Shown here piece by piece: positions 34,996 to 60,081 of a DNA stretch of 64,000 nt. Where the stretch lies: contig CM049312.1 in assembly GCA_026874595.1 (NCBI GenBank), positions 73,382,429 to 73,446,428 of the forward strand. The letters run 5' to 3'. The translations under genes were made by a program, and so were the position numbers. Origin of the DNA: Sipunculus nudus. Its lineage: Eukaryota; Annelida; Sipuncula; Golfingiida; Sipunculidae. Under the pieces are notes generated by a model. It did no database searches and was not told the DNA's origin. It worked only from the letters and a program-made list of their open reading frames with translations. Every line of letters begins with the position of its first letter. Positions within the stretch are counted from its first letter, which is position 1.

Positions 34996-35480
34996 AAATT
35001 GTTTTCGTAGTGTTGTTTACAACAATATCCCTTGTGTTGCACCAGTAGAATAGTGCATAACAAACAATTACAATACACAGGAACATATATGAAACATCGT
35101 TCAAATAGGGCATTTTGCATGGACAGTGTGCATGGCGTATCAAATAATACCGTACAAAACACTTCTTTACCTTATCCCATTGGTACCTAAATGTTAACCA
35201 AGGCTTATGGTTTATTATACGAATGTTTAACCTTTCTATAGGTTTACATAATAATAAGCAAATCTCAGCACAAAAATATAAGACTATGGACATGTAGAAA
35301 ACAGTACACATACAAATCACATAAATCAAAACAAAGTGTTCTGGCATACCTAAGGTCCGCTTGCAGCTTTCGAGGTAATATAATACCGTATTCTGCTATA
35401 TTTCATTTTACTGTCGTCCACAAAGTTGACGAAATTATGTTATTTACCATGTACTGTTAGTTACAGATTATTTTCTCTTT

Positions 35481-36106
35481 TTATAAAATCAAAGTCTGCA
35501 TGGGTTCACCAGAACCCTTTACACCCGGTCTGTATCTTAACACCCTGGGCACCGACCAGGGGATGTATGCGTACCACCCTTTTGCCCGAAATTCTTTCAT
35601 CTTTTCGACCAGCTTTTGGTGTTCGATGCGCGTTTTAGGATGTACATCGTCCGATACAAATATTTTCTGTCCTTTTATGGAATAGTCTTTCAGTTTCTTA
35701 GGGGCTGCCTGCAAAACCATGTCTCTTTGTTCTTCATTTTTAAATCTTGCATGAATCAGACGTGGCTTTCCCTTGTCTAGTCTGTGCGAGGTTTTAGAGG
35801 ATTTTGAACGGTGGGCCACTTCAACATCAACCTCCAGTCCAAAAGTATCATAGGTTAGCTTATGCACGAAATTCGTACATTGTCCCCTTATGGGACATTA
35901 TGAATAACAATGTTTTTTCTTCTCATTCTATTGCTAATATCAACAATTTCCCTTTTCATAATGTCAATATCTGATTTATTAACAGAATTGCACTTAATAT
36001 CTTCTATAGTGTTTTTCTGAATTTCTACCTGTTCCTCAAGAAAGCTTGTGCCATCATGCAGGTCTTTAAACTGATCATGCAAATCAACCTCTGCAGCCTT
36101 TTTCAA
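35481..36106 (-). pseudogene. LINE ORF1 fragment (coiled coil plus RRM-like domain)
   Basis: Two open segments in different frames. The first (to 35888) has heptad-rich sequence ending SNRMRRKNIVIHNVP. The second (35867-35481) has VEVAHRSKSSKTS, PRLIHARFKNEEQRD and DVHPKTRIEHQKL, as in the L1 ORF1 (Transposase_22-like) RNA-binding domain. The first ten codons of the upper ORF (36106-36077) come from Gypsy flank and target duplication, not from the LINE. Confidence 0.82.
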
Positions 36107-36435
36107 ATCACAAAAGTGGCCACCTCCAGCTACAATCCACAGACAAACAGTTTGGTGGAAAAACTTAATAGCACGATTTTGCAGACGTTACGAACCTACA
36201 TAAAGCCAGACCAGAGTGACTGGCCGGAAATCTTACAGTGCGTTATGATGGCATGTCGCATGCGCCTGCCGCCCAGTCAACTAAAGTTTCGCCATATGAA
36301 ATTGTGTTTGGCCGTACTCCTCTGGTACCCATAGACCATTGCCTTTTGCAGATACTACCTCCCGGATTGGGCAGTGATCCGTCTGCTTATCTCTCTCAGC
36401 TTGTGGAGAGCCAAATACAAAACTCAACAGGATAA
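36085..36435 (+). pseudogene. Gypsy integrase core end
   Basis: Reads TSSYNPQTNSLVEKLN and then a QSDWPEIL stretch in one frame. The YEIVFGRTPLVP motif is in another frame, so one frameshift lies near 36270. The Glu of LVEKLN would be the third acidic residue of the D,D,E triad. The first two residues are gone. Confidence 0.8.
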
Positions 36436-36816
36436 GCGTGCCTCCCGTCCATGTTTCAAAGTAGGTGCCAGAGTATAGGTTAAGACTGAGCGAAGTAAAA
36501 GGTCTCTCCCCGAAACTTAGCCAAAAATGGGGGGACCCTTTTACATTGCAGAGTCCTTTCTAAATTTTACCTCTTAACTCCTTCTCTGCAGCTCCAATAC
36601 GCCCCTTCCTTCCCTTATACACAAAAAAACCGCTTGAAGCTTTTTCCATTACCCCGCTGGCAGACTTACAAATCCCTATTCGGCCCGGACACCGACTCTC
36701 TTCACAAGACACGAGATTGAAGTTTCGGCACAAGAGTTTAATATTCCTTTGCCTGAACCTTCATCCGATTTGACGCAAGACATTGTCCCTGACATAAGCA
36801 ATAAAAGTATTACTCT

Positions 36817-36979
36817 GTAGATCGCCTTTTAAAGTGCAGGACACGGAACGGAAACAAGGAGTATCTAGTCAAATGGCTTGCAAAAGCCCCGTCTTCTTGG
36901 GAGCCCGCAGCCAATATTGCTCCATTATCGGTCCGTGAATTTTATATTAAACGCACACAAGATGGCCGCAAGGCATAAA
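36817..36979 (+). pseudogene. Gypsy C-terminal chromodomain-like segment
   Basis: VDRLLKCRTRNGNKEYLVKW, then SSWEPAANI, ending in TAA. Aromatic and W-E-P positions match the chromodomain pattern found after integrase in chromoviral elements, where it guides insertion to chromatin. The frame is open for 54 codons. Confidence 0.75.
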
Positions 36980-38294
36980 CTTATATATACCGGTATATAG
37001 ACTTCAAATAATAAGCAGCATGCTGCACATATGCAATGGTATAATCGACTGACAGGTCCGAAATTACTGTATATCAATCAAATGTATCGTAACTAAAAGT
37101 TAAAATAAGCTAAAACATTTACGCTTCCTAAAGCTCTGATTGACAGTCAACCCAGTTACATTTATGTGCTATTGCACATAATTATACATACACAGAACGG
37201 AATACACACAACTGTACCAGTGGAATAAGACGTTCATATTATGCAGTTGCTGGGTTGGAATATATGACTCGCGTTCCTGCTCACTACGATCTGCACCGTT
37301 CTGGCAGAAGCTTGTCCGGTCGTGCAGCGGATAAATTATGGTGTTGGATTTCACCAGGTTGGCTTGGTTACGACGTATACTCAGAACTGGAAACATACAT
37401 TCCAGATTAAGCATCGTAGCTGTTATCACTGTGTACCGTTACAAGTCATGTTGCCGAGGCCACACTTTTGTTTCCTTATTAATCAGTAATGTCATGTCTT
37501 GTGAACGTCTGGACATTCTATCTCTACAATTTTGTTTTCACACTACCGATTGGAGTCCTTGCCCCGATCGTCTAAGCTTGGTGTACAGTCAGGATGCTTT
37601 ACTACGAAAGTCTTAATTTTATCGCAATCTCCAGGTCGCTTATATGATAAATTCCATGATGTAAATATTGAATTCCCAAATACGGCAATCGTCAACCGTT
37701 TCATTGGGTCGCCTCAGGAATTACATCTGGCACTGCGTGCGTGAAACAGGAGTAGCAATAAAATATATTATTTGTTTATATATATACAATGTATATAAAT
37801 GTGTGTGAGGGTGTGTGTGTGTTACAGGCAAAATTAGAATCTAGGCGGATTTTAAATCTTATTTAAAGATTTTAAATTCGTCTAGGCGAGATTTGAATTT
37901 TGATTTGACACATCAATATCGATTAGGCTGATTGAGAATTTTTATTCTTATGCTGCTTCTCCCCATGACAATAATAACATTATTCTGTGCAGCATTCTGT
38001 CATCCCAAGGACACGCCACACATAGCGTACAGTTTTACGTAAGTACTTGTGCACCGTTTTCGGGGAGTTCTCATCTGGTGACATAATTTATTACCGTTAC
38101 TTTTATATTGACGAGCACAAACGTATGTTCAGTTTGCAGAGTCAACAACATCCCTGGATGCGTAGGCCTACTTCCTGACCCGACGGACCTGTTCTGCATA
38201 TTGTATGTGATATGGGACCTCCGCACTAAATTGACACGTGTGTTAGGAGTTACTGTTCTGACGGGTACATGTTGCAGGAATAGTGATAACGAAA
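36980..38294. other. Region upstream of SDR1
   Basis: It must hold the SDR1 promoter and 5' UTR, but no TATA box or clear start site can be chosen. TTGCAG at 38272-38277 could be the acceptor of a 5'-UTR intron. A short (GT)n lies at 37798-37821 and a palindromic mini-element at 37820-37910. ORFs at 37169-37744 show no motif. Confidence 0.4.
37820..37910. repeat. 91-bp palindromic relative of the foldback arm
   Basis: It begins TGTTACAGGC and ends GATTTGACA. Its imperfect arms are AATCTAGGCGGATTTTAAAT and an inverse with TTCGTCTAGGCGAGATTTG. Aligned to the arm of the 7602-9592 element (TGTCAAGGCC, GATCTGGACGGATCTTAGAT, TTGACA), most differences are G/C to A/T. Confidence 0.6.
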
Positions 38295-52694
<14,400 letters not shown>

Positions 52695-52748
52695 ACAGGG
52701 ATACTGGACCCGCTCCTCTGCAGTAACGTCCCCTGTTACATAATTGTG

Positions 52749-52754
52749 AAATAA
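52749..52754 (+). terminator. SDR1 poly(A) signal candidate
   Basis: AATAAA 55 bp after the SDR1 stop codon, the nearest canonical signal. Cleavage would follow 10-30 bp later. Confidence 0.6.
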
Positions 52755-54161
52755 ATGAAGGGTTCCGGGCCAAGAGATTTTACTATGTAACTTGCATATA
52801 GTAGCTTGTGGTGTCATGTGGTGCAATTTCCACACAAAAATAGTGTATTACTTAAGCAAATGTCACTATTCAGAGACTCGAACAATACAGCAAATGGAAC
52901 AATACAGCACCTCATAGACATGACTTAAGTTATACATTCACAGCTGTTGTACAATTTTGATATCAGTGGCATAGCCTGCAAAATCTGTACAAATCCCAGA
53001 GACACATGATCCACACAATCATTACTTAAATTCCGTGAATGTAAAATGCATACTCTTATGCCAGAAAATAAAGCCTGCCCCCTGTCACGATATATGTTCT
53101 TCGGTCTGATTAATCTTTAAATTGAGAAGGAAAGTAAGAATTTTAGCGAACATGTCAGCTTATGCAATGGCGTGCTGTTGCCCTTTGTCCGCGCGTAGAC
53201 CCATAATAACTTGAAAATGGCAGGAGCTAGCACCAATCAATTTATAAAAATTCATTTCTAAACAGACCTGAGAGTTCGGCGATTGTTCGGTAAAAACACC
53301 GAAAGACTCATTAAATCAAATGTCAGATTCATGCAGTCCCCGTGCAAGCGGTATTGGCATAAGGACACAACAACTGAAATATCGTTTGACTTATCTGAAT
53401 CGTGGGTAAAAATATTCATATAAATCTTGATAGATTTCCCAGGGATCGTTCCATCTGAGTCCATCAAATAAAGTCATGCATTACTAGAGTAAATAAATCA
53501 AGTCCAGGCGCTCATGATTGCTATGTCGTTCTCTCAGAAGAAACTATGTTTCCACTCAAGTTGGGACTAGTGCATCTCCGGAACTATGGCCACAGTTAAA
53601 CTGGGCCCCGGCTCAAAATTGAGTCATCGGCCAGCCCGGGGACAAACTAGATTAACTCTACCGCACGGTTTTGCTCTTATTATTTGGCCAGTAATTAACG
53701 GGATAAAGCTTAGGGTGGTGTTGCCTTGTTTACAGGGTGCATTTATCTGTTGGTTTCCAACATTACACGGTACTTGCGCCAGAAACCATGCAGAGGGGCC
53801 TTCACTTCGTCACTCGGCCGCATCAGCTGCTAGTCGGCTAAGCCTGTCATTACCGGCCGCCAACATGAATAATAAAAAAGATCAATGTCTACTGTTGTTT
53901 ATTCATTTAGAAATAACATTATTTAAACAAACAATTAAATACGATGAGCAGTGCAAAATGACCTTTAACTTTAACGTTTAGCGAGATAATATGAGAGAGA
54001 GAGCAAGTTCACACCAACCAGTGTAAGGTTGTGCACACGCACTTTCAAACCGTCACTGATACAAGTTTTAAGTTCGACACTGCTGGAATAGTAATTTCCA
54101 TTTAATCAACCCAAGGAAGAACTGAATATCTTGCCTTACAGAATAAAATTTATAAGGTATT
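52755..54161. other. Gap after SDR1, no gene supported
   Basis: The 131-codon ORF at 53586-53981 has no motif or splice context and ends in AT-rich sequence. Nothing else is seen. Confidence 0.5.
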
Positions 54162-55999
54162 TTTAGCTCGGCTGACTATAAGTCATCTGAGCTATAGTCG
54201 TGGTCCTTTGTCCGTCGTCCGTTTGGCCGTCCGTCCGTTAACAGGGCACGTTTTAAAACTGTTGGACCTACGAATCCAAAATTCTGCATACCATTAGATG
54301 TCCCTAAAATCTCCTACCATACCGAAAATTGGGTCATTAGGACTTCGTTCCTTCGAGATATTAAGGAAAACCCTCCATTTTCCATAAAAAAGACATTGTT
54401 ACACTTCAAGACTGCCTAATATCAAAACCACATCTGTTTTTGATCATATTTAGTATTCATATTCTTCCATACATTTTCTGTGCACATACCAACAATTAGG
54501 TCAGTATTGGGTATTATTTTGAAGTTATGGGCCCAAATATAATGCAATTTTTTAAAAATCAGGAAATATATTTGCTCACTTAACATGAGAATAGCTGAAG
54601 CTGGAGACTTTTTTTTCAGGAATATAACTTTATTTAATCAAGATTCAATTGTTTACCCAAAATTAAATCTGGATTTTGCATATTTTTCAAGTTATTAGCA
54701 TAAATAAAAAATCAATACCTTAAATTCTGCCCAAATTTGGCAATGGCACATTTTTTCACTGTAAAGACTGTTTATTTAATTTTCACAGCATATATACATA
54801 AGGATTAAATCTTTTAAAATCTGAAATTTCAAAGGAATTAATTGAAAAGAGTAGCATTTATTCAAGTTTTCATACACCATGTCAAGTGATGTTTTTATCT
54901 AGCCCACTTAGTAGTACAGCCTTCACTTGCATTATGTAACCCACCCCAGGAAGCTTGCCTTGGCTCAGCTTGGCCACTACTAGCAGGCTTCCCCTCTGCC
55001 CTAGCTGGTGCATAAACTAGATGAATGTTATAATTTTCTGTATTTTGTTTTATTCTTGGCTATGCTACCTTTTAGATTTTGTATTGTACCACCAGGGTTA
55101 CAATGATTAAAGTGCACATTTAATTGTGTCCACAAAGTGATGTATTGCTATGAAAGTGTGGATGTTCATCAGATAAGTAATGCATTACTTCAGAAGAGTA
55201 AAACTTCACCAGGTGTGAAATTGACTATTAATTCCAGTTATAAATTATAGCTGAGATTGTTATTATAAGCATAATGATATTGTTTGTCCTTCATTCAACC
55301 AACAGTGTGTATACTTTATTTGAAAAGATGTTTTTATTTTATCAAATTCACTGAATCTTTTATTTTATTTTGGTAAATAAAACTTTTTAATAGGGATTCA
55401 AGGAATAATTTAGTAGATGCCATGTTGTGGCATTATTTTCTTTTAAATTCAGTTTAAACATTTGATTTAATAATAATAAAATATATGTGTATGCATAATA
55501 TGACCCAATATGAGCTACACTCTGGATATATAATGATTGCAACCTAGAATTCTAATATTTTAACTTATATTTTCAGTTTTTTTATTAGAAATTTATAAAA
55601 CTTGTAAATAAAAAAAATGAATCAGATAAACACTATTAATGGAAAAAGTGGATATCGTATAAAATAGGCTTATATATAAACTTAAATGAACTATTCCCTT
55701 GAAAGTGAAATAAAAGTATTAGTTCATTCTGTCCACTTGCCTGTCCATCTGTAAATTTTTCATATGCATCATAGTATCTCAAAACTTTTACTGTTTTTCT
55801 TCATGACAGTCTTGTCAGAGTATTAGTTTGCTATCATATATTTAGAACTTTACTATAACCAAGTTGGAGGGCCCCTTTCCTCTTACTTTCTCATATGCTT
55901 ATATAAATGAAAAACATTACAATAGAATATTTTTTTTATTTTGCATTTGCAAAAATTTCAAACTTTAGCTGGGTGCCGTGACCCATGGGTCCTTTGTTT
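54162..55999 (+). mobile_element. HINE-like element copy E
   Basis: The 5' hairpin AGCTCGGCTGACTATAAGTC has one arm base changed and is followed by a short CCGT tract and the GGGCACGTTTTAAAACTG block. It ends at 55966-55999 with a variant terminus TAGCTGGGTGCCGTGACCCA. The 3' module is type a. Confidence 0.75.
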
Positions 56000-56483
56000 A
56001 TATTCTGGATTCTCAACATCATTGTTTGGCTAAAACTGAATAAATACCAGACATGGTGCGAATACTTTGCAAATGTATTTGAATACGAATATGAATATTT
56101 ACTCCATTATAAAATTTCTTGCATAAGAATGGGAATTTAGGTAAAAATGAAAGTATTTGAATACCAGTGCAAATACTTTCAAAATAATGATTCTCTTATT
56201 ATTTTAATAAATGGTTAAACTCTTATCTTATATATGCTGCTTAGTTACATGGCCAAGTCAAAATCTGTATGACAATAGCACTCCATTTGTTAATAAAATA
56301 AATGAAATCAATCCCTTCCTTGTCTCAAAAGAAACTATCAAAATCATACATATGCTAAACACCAACAACTCATAATACAGCTTATATTTATTACCACACA
56401 AAACCAGCATGTTCCTTATTTCAAAATCAAATTTTTTTATAATATATAACAGCTGAGCGCCGTGACCCATGGGTCACTTGTTT
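56000..56483 (+). repeat. HINE-like repeat 3' end (variant b) following copy E
   Basis: It carries the ACCACACAAAACCAGCATGT module and terminates at 56450-56483. It repeats the b-type end at 1131-1453 and 5100-5394. Confidence 0.7.
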
Positions 56484-59400
56484 ATAGGCTAAATATCGCT
56501 TTCTGAGCGTTTTATTGATCAATACCACTGAATGCATGGATGGTGAAAGCGGGCAATCACGACGTTATATATCAATGTGCACAAAGGGATGACGGACTTT
56601 CAAAAATTTGATTTTCAAACATAAGGATCTTTGGGGTTTTTTTTAATTTCGTGGATAAATGCCACCCACGAATTCCACGAAAATAAAACCCGACAAACAA
56701 TTCTGAATTCACAGTATTTAAAATTGACGTTTTCGTGGCGCTACCTGCAAAAGAAATATTAATTTATTCTGAAAAAAATATTGTTTTCATTTGTCCACAC
56801 TCTCTGTTAAATTAGAATTAACTGCAAACATCATTCATTATGCTTTTACATTCGCCTCCAGATATGAACAAATGCGCATCTTACTCTACTTTTCCCAGAA
56901 GAGTTAAGCTTAGACTGTAATACATATAAGGTAAATTTGCATGTTTATTTTGAACGAGCATTAATGAAGGAACCTGCTCTTATTCCATGGATCTGCGCCT
57001 TTCCAAGTTTTGTATTTTACTGTCTTTTAATTGAAATTCCTGCTGTTTCTTTGCAACATTATATGCAGACTATTACTGTCATTGGTCTATTTTTTCTACA
57101 GTATTTCAATCACAACTGCTTGAGGGCAATTATACATAAACATCTATGTGTATAGCTGCTGCTCTTGTTTTATCAAATAATTTCTTCCAAATCTTATCCG
57201 AAAGATGGGTGTGCGCATACTGGTCTCACAAACAAGACTGAATGTATCGGGATATTTCCTTGCATATTGACAACTCAAACATTTAAGGTTTAATGTTCAG
57301 AATGTCACTCAATATATAACGTGCAGTTTAAATATACAGGCGTTAGAAACTCCTCATATATATATGGCTATATTCTCATCAAGAACTCAGAATTTGATCT
57401 CTCACCATAGATGGTACAAATTCATTATCACTTTGAACTGATTGTCCAACCACGAAGCTAATCAAGAACCCACATTTACATCACATGTGTGTGTGTGTGC
57501 ATGTGCTATTAGATTTCAATTGTGAACCAACATGCTTAAACGTGTGAGGCATTTCGTGCATGCGGACGGTGTATAAATGAACTGAAATCTTATATACATC
57601 AACTTTAATCTTTTATATCATCACATTCTCTTAGTTAATGGCAATGTTCGATTAATTTCGATCCCCTCTCGTCGAAAATGACACACGTGTATGGGTCCGT
57701 TTTGTTGTTTGACAACATTCTGGTGCTGACATTTTATTTGTACAGTCTCGCCGCGCATTTCGCGCAGCTAATGTCCCAAGTAGTGATTTAGGATTTGGTG
57801 TTCTGATACTGTTGCCAGCAGTATCAGCTAAAACTTGACGCTGGGGAGATTAAACCCACACACGCCGCGGGCTAGGCTGGAGAAAGGTTGTCAACGAATC
57901 CAGGTTGCCAACTTTCGTAGACTACTCACGTTAAAATAAACAAACCTTTAACCTTTATCATTTGAATTTTTTAAGTGCAGACACGATGTTTACATTGATA
58001 TTCACTGACGATCTTCTGACCTTTGTAGTTACACATCGTATTTCACAGAGTTAGGCGAATGTGGTATATATGAACACGTTAATAGTGTGTGTCTGTCATT
58101 AACAGTACTGATCTTACAGATATTTCTTCCAGGCAAAACGCAACCCAGCGGATGCAATTGCCGCAAAAAAAAAAAAAAAAAAAAAAGGGTGCCCTTTCCA
58201 GGAGCATGCCTTCAAGCTGTCATTATCATTTCCGCTGACGTCACAAGCCCAGCCTCGGGGGAAAAGCTTCATCGGACTTGCCGTCACCGACTTTAAATCC
58301 CGCAACAGGAACCACAAGAAATCATTCAGCCACCTCAAGGACGACAAAAATACTCGGATTTGTGTTTGTTGTATTGAACAAGAATGTATTTAATTTTACT
58401 AAATTCCACCAAACAGTTTCATCTACAGAGGGTGGGGCAGGTTATGTCGGGGGAAAGATGAGCATATGCTTGTCACACTATTTGACAGTATAAAATAATA
58501 GTAAGAGACACTAGTAAAATAATAGTAAAAGATAAAGAAGTAATATATATGTGTGTGCGTAAGAGTACAGACAGGTGGAAGATGCTTATGAAATGTTTAT
58601 TCGCACAACCATATCGCTCATGTACAAATGCCACCATCATCGAGTCACTCTATTTATTTTTTCGTGTGTGTACATTTCTGTGTAACTTTATCATTTACAT
58701 GCATTTCAAATTTTAGGCATTAAAATAGTCTATTTTCATTTATTTCCCACTGATATTATCCTTTGAGCAATATCAATTAAATTGGAATAAATGTTTATAA
58801 GATACATATGATCATATAACATAGTCTGTCAATCAGAAAATTCAAGGTCCTGTAGGAACGTCATTTTGAAAATAACTCCATTCCATTTAGTGTAAATGTA
58901 TTCCCCAAGGAATGCTTGCATATGGTTTGAAGCACAAAGTCTTATTATTCACTAACGTATCTGGGCTCCTCAATCCTATTGCTCGGGACAAATGAAACAC
59001 TCCCAGTTCAGTTATGGCAACACTGTCATACATTCACGAATAACCGAAACAAAAAAGAACCGAAGAGATATAATTTGTAAAGCAGATAAAAACCATATAC
59101 ATGGCACAAATAATCTTTGTAGCTATAAAAACTGTACCTTACATTGATTTGTATGCGCATTATAATATATCACCCCATTGCTCTATTTTTATGTTAATTT
59201 TGTTTAAAAAATATGCCAGTTTATACGAAGGCTGTTTCCCGGATCCTTAATTCTTGGCTGTGTCCTATAAGTCGGGGGCACAAAAACCAGTCTGCCACGT
59301 GGGATGTTGCTCTTTAAATTTCACAATCTGTCTATTATGAAATGTGAGATCACCTTGGGAAGCTGAACAGCGTCTCCCCATCGGCTAGTCGATGCGTTAT

Positions 59401-59503
59401 TTATATCATTTATCTTTGCACTATATTATTTGCACGTTTCACCAATATTGGCTATTTAGCCGATGAGCTGATTTTAACAAAGACCTGTAGGTCAATAAAA
59501 AGT
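56484..59503. other. Intergenic gap between the convergent SDR genes
   Basis: No coding motif. It includes a poly(A) run at 58165-58186 and a (GT)n at 57486-57500. The 3' UTR of SDR2 should lie at the right end on the minus strand. Confidence 0.5.
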
Positions 59504-60025
59504 TCAAGATAGGTCAATCTGAATTACAAAAAAAAATTGATGTGGTGTTAACATTACCCACCAAGCGGTCGGACCTAACGGGCACTCCATCTTATTAGCC
59601 CCGCCCCCGTCAATGTTGATTGACGTGCCGGTAATGAATCGAGCCTGATCCGACGACAAATACTCGAAAGCATGGACCACATCCTCAACCGATCCCTTCA
59701 TCCTTAGCGCCACTTTGTCTTTCAAGCGATTCAACATCTGTAAAACATATATTCAAAGGAACCTAGCATTCATTTTGGAAAATATATCCCTTATATATGC
59801 ACTTTTACATGTGCAGTTAACATGTCATTAAACTGTCCTTTCCGTTTAACCAAATGGATCCAAGCATTATTAACGAAATTTCAAAAATGAACGTTTCTTT
59901 TTTTTACGGGGGAAATTTTCAATCATGCCGAAAAGCTTTAAACATTTGAACGTCTTACCGTTAAAAATTGGTCTTTTGTACTTCCTGTGTTTTCATATAT
60001 ATTCGTTTCTTCAGCTCCACGACTG

Positions 60026-60081
<56 letters not shown>

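Larger units (their letters stand above)
31103..36073 (-). mobile_element. L1-like LINE, 5'-truncated, inserted in the Gypsy remnant
   Basis: The target duplication ATCATGCAAAT flanks it exactly (31092-31102 and 36074-36084). A T run at 31103-31111 is the poly(A) tail on the coding strand. On the minus strand the order is: partial ORF1 (coiled coil, then RRM-like), endonuclease, linker, reverse transcriptase and C-terminal cysteine motif. The 5' end starts inside the ORF1 coiled coil, so it was truncated on insertion (4971 bp). Several frameshifts, stops and a damaged RT catalytic box mean it can no longer move. Confidence 0.93.
29760..36979 (+). mobile_element. Gypsy-type LTR retrotransposon remnant (PR, part of RT, end of IN with chromodomain)
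   Basis: Coding order on the plus strand: retropepsin active site (VDSGAA, Asp codon 29800-29802) and its C-terminal GLDFLT motif near 30297, then a linker. The start of reverse transcriptase follows (GIIEPS, APVVLIRKSD, DYRKLN; 30985-31070). Next come the end of the integrase core (YNPQTNSLVEKLN, 36130-36175) and a C-terminal chromodomain-like segment (EYLVKWLAKAPSSWEP) ending at a stop at 36979. The RT palm, RNase H and most of integrase were deleted before the LINE inserted, since the LINE's target duplication joins RT directly to integrase. LTRs were not identified. The chromodomain suggests a chromovirus-like lineage. Confidence 0.75.

Noticed and set aside
31685-35685. Plus-strand ORFs across 31.7-35.7 kb
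   Set aside because: All are antisense shadows of the minus-strand LINE.
53586-53981. 131-codon ORF after SDR1
   Set aside because: No recognisable domain, atypical composition toward the end, and no splice or promoter context.
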